From positions 119,792-143,498 of the forward strand of contig NW_003546271.1 in NCBI RefSeq assembly GCF_000090795.2: DNA of 23,707 bases, written 5' to 3'. Each line of letters begins with the position of its first letter. Positions within the stretch are counted from its first letter, which is position 1. The stretch comes from Amphimedon queenslandica. Taxonomy: Eukaryota > Porifera > Demospongiae > Haplosclerida > Niphatidae. Shown here one piece after another: positions 18,919 to 23,707 of this stretch. The position numbers were made by a program, and so were the translations under genes. The notes under the pieces were generated by a model that saw only the letters and a program-made list of their open reading frames with translations, did not search any database and was not told where the DNA came from.

Positions 18919-19050
18919 AAAGGCCTTCATACACGGGGCAACTTGTTGCTAGCAACATTTGTGGTTACTTTGATGTTGCCAGAAATTGAATGGTTTTCTC
19001 AGCATGTTGCTTGGTTGCTAGCATCAAGTTGCCTTGTGTATGAAGGCCTT
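18919..19050. mobile_element. 132-bp MITE inside the hAT element
   Basis: The ends are inverted: AAGGCCTTCATACACGGGGC (18919) and the complement of AAGGCCTTCATACACAAGGC (ending 19050). The match continues for about another 18 bases through AACTTG(T/A)TGCTAGCAAC. GTTGCTAGCAAC is itself a palindrome in the left arm. There is no coding capacity and no clear target duplication. The first ten bases after the initial A (AGGCCTTCAT) are the same as in the right terminal repeat of the surrounding hAT element. Confidence 0.85.
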
Positions 19051-19168
19051 GAGTGTTGTGAGCACACATTGATTTGTGCATGCACAATAGAAAAATAGTA
19101 GTGACCCCCCTTCTTTGAAATATTATTAATCCTACCCCCCCTTGTATAAAATCCTAGATGAAGGCCTG

Positions 19169-19190
19169 ATTCCCGATTCCCAACATTACA
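19169..19190 (+). repeat. 3' LTR of Gypsy element 2, right remnant
   Basis: ATTCC (hAT target duplication) followed by CGATTCCCAACATTACA, matching the end of the 5' LTR at 13985. The satellite resumes at 19191 with the GTTTC target duplication. Confidence 0.85.
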
Positions 19191-19639
19191 GTTTCATAGT
19201 GTAGTATATAACAATAGTGACTGATCATACTCAGTTTTAATCATTCCAGTTTGGTTTTAACATCATGTTTCATGTACCACTTAATACCACTTCTTTTCTT
19301 CGTTTCCAGTTTAGTTAATACCAGGAGTTACCGATGAAATTGAGTTTTAGGACATTTTTAAACAACAAAAAAACATCGAATGCTTTTAAAACAATACACT
19401 TTCAATACTGTTCATGTTTTCATCAAGTTTTATGAATATTTCATTACGTTTTCATTTGTGTCTTTGCCTTGTGATGGCAACATTATTTGTTTCAGGTTTG
19501 TTTTTATAAATACTATTTCCTGTTCTACTTCTTAATATTTGTTTCTTCCTTTCTTTGTTTCATAGTGATAACAAAAGTGACTGATAAGACGCAATTCCAT
19601 CTATTTGAGGTTGGTTTCACAAAGTTGTTTCTTGTGCTA
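19191..19639. repeat. Satellite, right of Gypsy element 2
   Basis: Starts GTTTCATAGTGTAGTATATAAC, the exact continuation of the unit broken at 13564. It holds the modules with TGACTGATCATACTC, a degenerate marker near 19345 (GAGTTTTAGGACATTTTTAAAC), TTTGCCTTGTGATGGC (about 19461) and TTTGAGGTTGGTTT (about 19604). It is interrupted at 19640 by a MITE. Confidence 0.8.
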
Positions 19640-19771
19640 CAGTACGTGGGTGTATCAAAGGCATCCCCTAGTTTATAATAGTGTAGACCACAGCAGGGGT
19701 AGTTAGAAGCCATCATCCATTTGCCATTTCTGGTAGTAAGACGACAGTGCCTTTCATACACCCACACACTG
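19640..19771. mobile_element. 132-bp MITE with CAGT...ACTG ends
   Basis: CAGTACGTGGGTGTATCAAA at 19640 and the complement of CAGTGTGTGGGTGTATGAAA ending at 19771 form terminal inverted repeats of about 24 bp with few mismatches. CAGTG-type ends are common in hAT elements, but no 8-bp duplication is visible (TTGTGCTA left, CAATACAA right). No coding capacity. Confidence 0.75.
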
Positions 19772-19824
19772 CAATACAAACCAGACAAGCTACATCTGTT
19801 ACGTGTTACTGGATATACACTCCT

Positions 19825-19985
19825 ATGTTAGATGATTGAAAAGAGTGACTAATAGGACACAGTTTTGAGTTGGTTTTAAAATCATGTTTTATGTACCACT
19901 TTTCACTAATCTTTTTTAGTTTTAAGTGTAGTTTTTACCAGGCAAGCCTGATCAAACTGAGTTTTAGGTTGCATTTACATGTTTG
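19825..19985. repeat. Satellite remnant, right edge of the array
   Basis: AAAAGAGTGACTAATAGGAC, TTTTATGTACCACTTTTCAC, CAAGCCTGATCAAACTGAG and a degenerate marker TTAGGTTGCATTTACATG (about 19965) follow unit order. No further unit is found to the right. Confidence 0.75.
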
Positions 19986-21239
19986 TGATTGAGTCTCGGA
20001 GATTTTTTGTAGACTTATTGCAGTTCTTTATACTGTAGTACAGATGTGTCTTCGTAGTCTTCCTTATGATGCATGTACATTTAATTGTTTTCCATTTTCC
20101 CTTACTCTTTCTGAAAGTTCTGGATACCAAGTTATACCTACCATTTTCTTTGCTCCAGTTGCTATTGATGTCATTGCTCTTGCTACATTTTTAGTCCTTA
20201 TAAACATAGAAAGAAATAAGTACAACTAGCTAGTTACAATGCCATGCGTGAAGAGTTTTTCAGCTTTAACTCTGCAACAATATATGATGTTACTGGCATT
20301 GAATTGTCATGAGCGACATCTGTAATATTCCATCCTGCTTTTAAACTTGATTAAACAATTCATATACTTCTTTCAGTACCTTTTAACATTACTAGTGGCA
20401 ATACTTCCTTACTACAAGCCAGCTCTCTTCTCTGTGTGCAAGTGTGTTCTTTTCTAGAAAGTGTCATACAGCCAACAATCTTGCAGATACTAAAATATTG
20501 ATGTACAAAGTGAAGTAAAATACACTACAAATACAAGTGCCTTCCAGAAAGACACGGCACTCTTGTATAGTATGCATTAACACTTGAATCATGTGTCGCA
20601 TTTTTGATGACCCACTACAAATTAATGATAATGATTATGTACCATTATTAATATACTGTACCTCTCCGTCAGTCTAATATTCTGAGGCTGACTTAATCTG
20701 ATCAATTGCCTTCATCACTGACCCTTCAGCACAACAGTTACATACCCCTTTGACTGATATTCTATAGTGATCATATTTATAAATGTCGTCAATTAAATGT
20801 ATTGTTATTTATTATACATAGTGTGTGGTACTGCTCATGCTTAGTACTTGTTATTGATTTTGAGAAGAAGAGAAGACTTAGACAGTTGTCGAAGTGAAGT
20901 GCAGATCGTGTCCAAGTGTTGCCTTAAAAATACTGTCCTCTGATACAGATTCCACTACATCTGGTCCAACAGAACCGGATGGAAGCATTCCATTGTTTAG
21001 TACAAGCCAATTGATAGGGAACCTTTGACGTGCATGTCAGTTTCAATACTGCTGAGCGCAGAGACCGACCAACCTTTACTTTTGATAGCTGACTTACACA
21101 GAATTGGTATTTTCAGTCTGTTAAAATAGTTGGTTTGATAGTAGCAGTCATACAGAATAGTTTTTTTTCTTTTTTTAATGATACTTCACTGCCACGTGTA
21201 TACATACATTTTGTTATTTGGGGCGTGGTCTGAAGCAAG
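19986..21239. other. Unassigned stretch left of the BEL element
   Basis: No recognisable gene. Two short minus-strand frames look more protein-like than the rest: 20207 to 20064 (ATG start, KKMVGITWYPELSERVRENG) and about 21045 to 20895 (LPSGSVGPDVVESVSEDSIF). Neither matches a family I know. The plus-strand frame over the first (20044-20229) is hydrophobic and may be only its antisense. The 5' LTR of the BEL element should lie in the last few hundred bases but cannot be outlined without a second copy. Confidence 0.4.
20064..20207 (-). pseudogene. Short unidentified protein-like frame (47 codons)
   Basis: ATG at 20207 opens MFIRTKNVARAM..., ending at TAA 20064-20066, with an upstream TAG near 20228. 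After the stop the same frame continues GRLRRHICTTV, so the stop may be a mutation in a longer decayed sequence. The composition is charged and balanced. The family is unknown. Confidence 0.2.
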
Positions 21240-22435
21240 ATGGTGGCTGAACTTGCTCACAAGAAGAGTGTCAGATCAGGACACAGAGGCACAGCAACAT
21301 GAAAGGTTACTGAGTTAGAAACAGCTTTGGGTGCTAGTACCTTAGACAGACACAGCCTGGAGCAACTGAGGGTGGCTCTTGCAGAGAACGTAGCTGTACT
21401 CAAGAACCTCGATGAAGGCATCTTAGCCTTCCTAGAGGACAAAGCTGAAACAGAAACAGATATAGAATGTGCAGAAGTCGTCAGGGATACTTTGAGGTCA
21501 ACTCTATTCTACGTAGACAAGGCCATTGGCCTGTCCTCATGTGTTCCTAGAGGTGTTTCTCCAATGGTTGGAGACACACCATCTGAATCTGTCGCTATTA
21601 GAATCAAGCTACCACAGCTGACTCTAACTCCTTTTAATGGTGACTATATGAAATGGAAAACATTTTGGGACTCATTTGAGTCAGCAATACACAACAGATG
21701 GGATCAATTGGATATCAATATGTTTACTTAAATGAGATCCTTATTGACAGGATCAAGAAGGAGGCTGTAGCAGATCTATCGCTAACATCTAGCAATTATC
21801 AATAAGTGATAGATATACTCAAGAAGAGGTTTGATGATGAGTCACAGATTATAACAAGGCATATGGATGCCTTTACTGATCTGGAGGCTGTGACAGATTA
21901 TCAGAATCTTTCAACTTTAAGGAGAATCTATGACAAAGTATAGATTTATGTGAGAGGCCTAACATCCTTAGGAAAGCACATAGTGCTTATGAAGCTCTTC
22001 TTAGTGCCTACTAATGTGGAAACTCCCGCAAGAGTTCAGAGTTTTAAGCAGTCTTAAGATGTCTGATAAAGAAGGGGAATGCAACCCCATACTCGCAGCA
22101 TTATTGGAAGAAATAAATGCTTGTGAGAGAGCAGGTATAATTCACAAGAGCTGGAATGTTTATACTAAAACTAAGAGAGAATCTGCAACCGCAACTACTT
22201 TGACTATGAAGGATAGTGGTCATTCTGAATGTTGTTATTGAAGTGAGAAGCATCAGCCTAGTTTACGCAAGAATGTCATTTTGGTAGAGCCTAGGAAACA
22301 AATTTTGAAGGGTCATGGTTATTGCTTTAATTGTTTATGTAATGGGCATCATGTACGAGACTGCAGAGCCTCACCTAAGTGTACTGAGTGCATAAGTAAA
22401 CTCCACCCTAGTATGTCTCAAGGCTGTCAAGAGTG
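21240..22435 (+). pseudogene. gag: BEL/Pao Gag (DUF1759) with zinc knuckle
   Basis: ATG at 21240 opens MVAELAHKKSVRSGHRGTAT, then TGA at 21300. The same frame continues with LDRHSLEQLRVALAENVAV and KLPQLTLTPFNGDYMKWKTF (about 21606-21665), the hallmark of BEL/Pao Gag, followed by WDSFESAIH. A frameshift at about 21726 moves to the frame with YLNEILIDRIKKEAVADLSL. Stops at 21803 and 21941 interrupt SSNYQ-VIDILKKRFDDES and LRRIYDKV-IYVRGLTSLG. Another shift near 22010 gives KLPQEFRVLSS. The C-terminal CFNCLCNGHHVRDC (about 22323-22364) is a C-x2-C-x4-H-x4-C knuckle, preceded by a Cys-rich CCY motif broken by a TGA near 22240. Gag of this family is normally one long frame fused to Pol. Confidence 0.9.
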
Positions 22436-22529
22436 AAAACTCAAAAGAGATATTAAATCTTCAAGTGAATGTGTCTAATCTTAACCCAGAGGCCCCTCTT
22501 TGAGCTCCACTTCTTAAGCAGAAGAGAAT

Positions 22530-23370
22530 GACACTGTCTTGTTAGAAACAGTTCCAGTGACAGCATTTAATCCCTCCAATCCAGCTCTTTGTACGGAAGC
22601 CAAAGTTATCCTTGACAGTGGCAGTCATATATCTTTTGTTACACAAGACCTAAAAAAAGAGATGGCACTTAAGGCCAAAAGCAAGAAGAGTATGTCCATT
22701 GCAGCCTTTGGTTTAACTACAGAGAGAGAGGAAGAATATCATTTAGTACAAACGGAGGATGGGTCTATAACCCTACGATTCTTAGCACTTCCCCTTATCT
22801 GTGGTCCCAGCATCTATTGATATTCCTAAATGCTATTATGAGCATCTCAGTAACTTAGACTTTGCCGTACCAGATGAAGGAGAACCACAGATATTGATTG
22901 ACCTGGATTACTATTGGTCTGTTGTCTCTGGTGAGGTTATTCAAGCTAGTTCTGGTCCCTCAGCATTATATACTAAATTGTGATGACTTTTGTCTGGTCC
23001 CTTATGTGACAAAATGCATCACTCTTCAGCTGCTCTCATTACACATGTACTTAAGGTAGAGACTGGTCCCACAAATAGAGTGATTGATAATAGGCTCAGA
23101 TCCTACTGAGATTTGGAATCTCTAGAGAAAATTGATCCCAAAGTGGCAGTGTATGAACAGTTGAGTTCACACATCACTTTGTGATGGTCGTTATAAGTTG
23201 TCTTTGCTTTGGAAAGGTCCATGTGCTTCTGTGCGGGATAATTTGTCACTTAGTAAGAGAAGATTACTTAGCCTTTTGAAGCGGTTTAGGAAGACTCGAG
23301 ATTTGCTGATTGAATATGATAGTGTCATCCAGCATCAAAAACAGATGGGTATTGTTGTGCTAACCAGTAG
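22530..23370 (+). pseudogene. pol: BEL/Pao aspartic protease and pre-RT part of Pol
   Basis: AKVILDSGSHISFVT (about 22599-22645) has the DSG active site, with its Asp at 22614-22616; BEL/Pao proteases of the DUF1758 type have this form. IDIPKCYYEHLSNLDFAVPD, then ILIDLDYYWSVVSGEVIQAS (about 22893-22950) and SGPSALYTKL are the conserved end of that domain. A stop at 22981 interrupts it. Further pieces are IDNRLRSY-DLESLEKIDP (about 23085-23140), DGRYKLSLLWKGPCASVRDN (about 23183-23240), LSKRRLLSLLKRF and LLIEYDSVIQHQKQMGIVVL (about 23303-23360). These are the usual residues just before the RT domain, where this copy ends. Confidence 0.85.
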
Positions 23371-23394
23371 ATCCCTCACATCAGGATGGCAACC

Positions 23395-23707
23395 AAGTTG
23401 TGATGGATTAAAAACTATTGATTATTATTCTTTATTATATAGGTATGTGTTACTACTTATTGGTTGTATCATTATCATTTGAATTATTAGTTGTATGTGT
23501 ATTATTGACTATTAGTGGTGTATGTATTGTGTATTAATAATGTATTGTGGTTTGACCTTAGACTAATTTGTGCAACTGTGGTTTATGTGAGAGATGACAG
23601 CTCGGACTTGCTCAGGCTTGCCCAGGTTGCCATCTAACTAGGAACCCTCTATGTCATGTGGTTGTCACTTTTGTGTCATATGTATAACTAGTTTTAACTT
23701 GTTTGTG
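23395..23707. other. Sequence right of the BEL break, unassigned
   Basis: AT-rich, with repeated TATTATTGACTATTAGT-like stretches up to about 23550, then a more balanced segment with CTTGCTCAGGCTTGCCCAGG. It could be LTR sequence of the truncated BEL element, since internal deletions often join pol to the 3' LTR, but no copy is available in the window to test this. Confidence 0.3.

Larger units (their letters stand above)
16522..19168 (-). mobile_element. hAT transposon, near full length (2647 bp), inserted in the 3' LTR
   Basis: The ends are inverted repeats: CAGGGCTTCATTTAGG on the left and the complement of CAGGCCTTCATCTAGG on the right. ATTCC flanks both sides (16517-16521 and 19169-19173), a 5-bp duplication, shorter than the usual hAT 8 bp. 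Subterminal G/C runs of six to eight bases lie near both ends (about 16536-16580 and 19105-19142). The transposase gene runs on the minus strand and a MITE sits between its start and the right end. Confidence 0.9.
13565..19190 (+). mobile_element. Gypsy/Ty3 retrotransposon 2, with target duplication, split by a hAT element
   Basis: The element begins TGTGATAATGG at 13565 and ends AACATTACA at 19190, the usual TG...CA form. GTTTC precedes it (13560-13564) and follows it (19191-19195), and the satellite reads across the two flanks in register, which supports a 5-bp target duplication. Order inside: 5' LTR, gag, protease, RT, partial RNase H, then a deletion into the 3' LTR. The 3' LTR is interrupted at 16522-19168 by a hAT transposon. 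Integrase is absent. Confidence 0.9.
21240..23390 (+). mobile_element. BEL/Pao LTR retrotransposon, truncated before RT
   Basis: Order: DUF1759-type Gag, zinc knuckle, DUF1758-type aspartic protease, then the linker that precedes RT in BEL/Pao. After KQMGIVVLTS (about 23338-23367) no RT, RNase H or integrase motif follows in the remaining sequence. LTRs are not identified. The coding sequence is interrupted by many stops and shifts. Confidence 0.85.

Noticed and set aside
20044..20229. ATG-started frame with a hydrophobic stretch resembling a membrane segment
   Set aside because: The minus strand over the same bases gives a more protein-like charged frame; the hydrophobic run may be only its complement. 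Not excluded, but unsupported.

Overview
The window is AT-rich eukaryotic DNA made almost entirely of repeats and decayed mobile elements. No intact host gene can be read. The mix of families (two different Gypsy/Ty3 LTR retrotransposons, a hAT element with a TTF-type zinc finger, a DUF3504-type Crypton, a BEL/Pao element, several MITEs and a satellite) fits an invertebrate animal. My impression from the type of repeats is an early-branching metazoan such as a demosponge, but nothing here proves the species. Every coding region carries stops and frameshifts, so all calls are pseudogenes. Any apparent Met encoded by TTG or GTG is not a real eukaryotic start.

Left part (1-4900). A 42-bp minisatellite (about 945-1340) lies next to a minus-strand pseudogene (1280-2165) whose N-terminal part has a 15-residue tandem repeat. 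A second, unidentified plus-strand coding remnant (2869-3855) has one candidate GT-AG intron. A palindromic MITE sits at 4663-4876.

Central part (4890-19985). This is one satellite array, with units of about 305-362 bp, into which other elements have jumped. Gypsy element 1 (7055-13213, truncated at its 3' end) carries gag, protease, RT, RNase H and integrase remnants. It is itself interrupted by a DNA transposon exactly at the RT active-site box (about 9206-9816), by a MITE (about 10655-11010) and by a Crypton-like tyrosine recombinase pseudogene (about 11010-12390). A lone stretch of satellite follows. Then comes Gypsy element 2 (13565-19190), with a 5-bp target-site duplication (GTTTC), a full 5' LTR, gag-protease-RT, and a deletion running from RNase H into the 3' LTR. 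The 3' LTR is split by a full-length hAT element on the minus strand (16522-19168, 5-bp duplication ATTCC), which in turn holds a 132-bp MITE. The nesting is therefore satellite, then Gypsy 2, then hAT, then MITE.

Right part (19986-23707). About 1.2 kb of unassigned sequence is followed by a BEL/Pao element (21240 to about 23390) with a DUF1759-type gag, a zinc knuckle and an aspartic protease. It breaks off just before its reverse transcriptase.

The genes do not form a pathway. The window records successive insertions whose order can be read from the interruptions.
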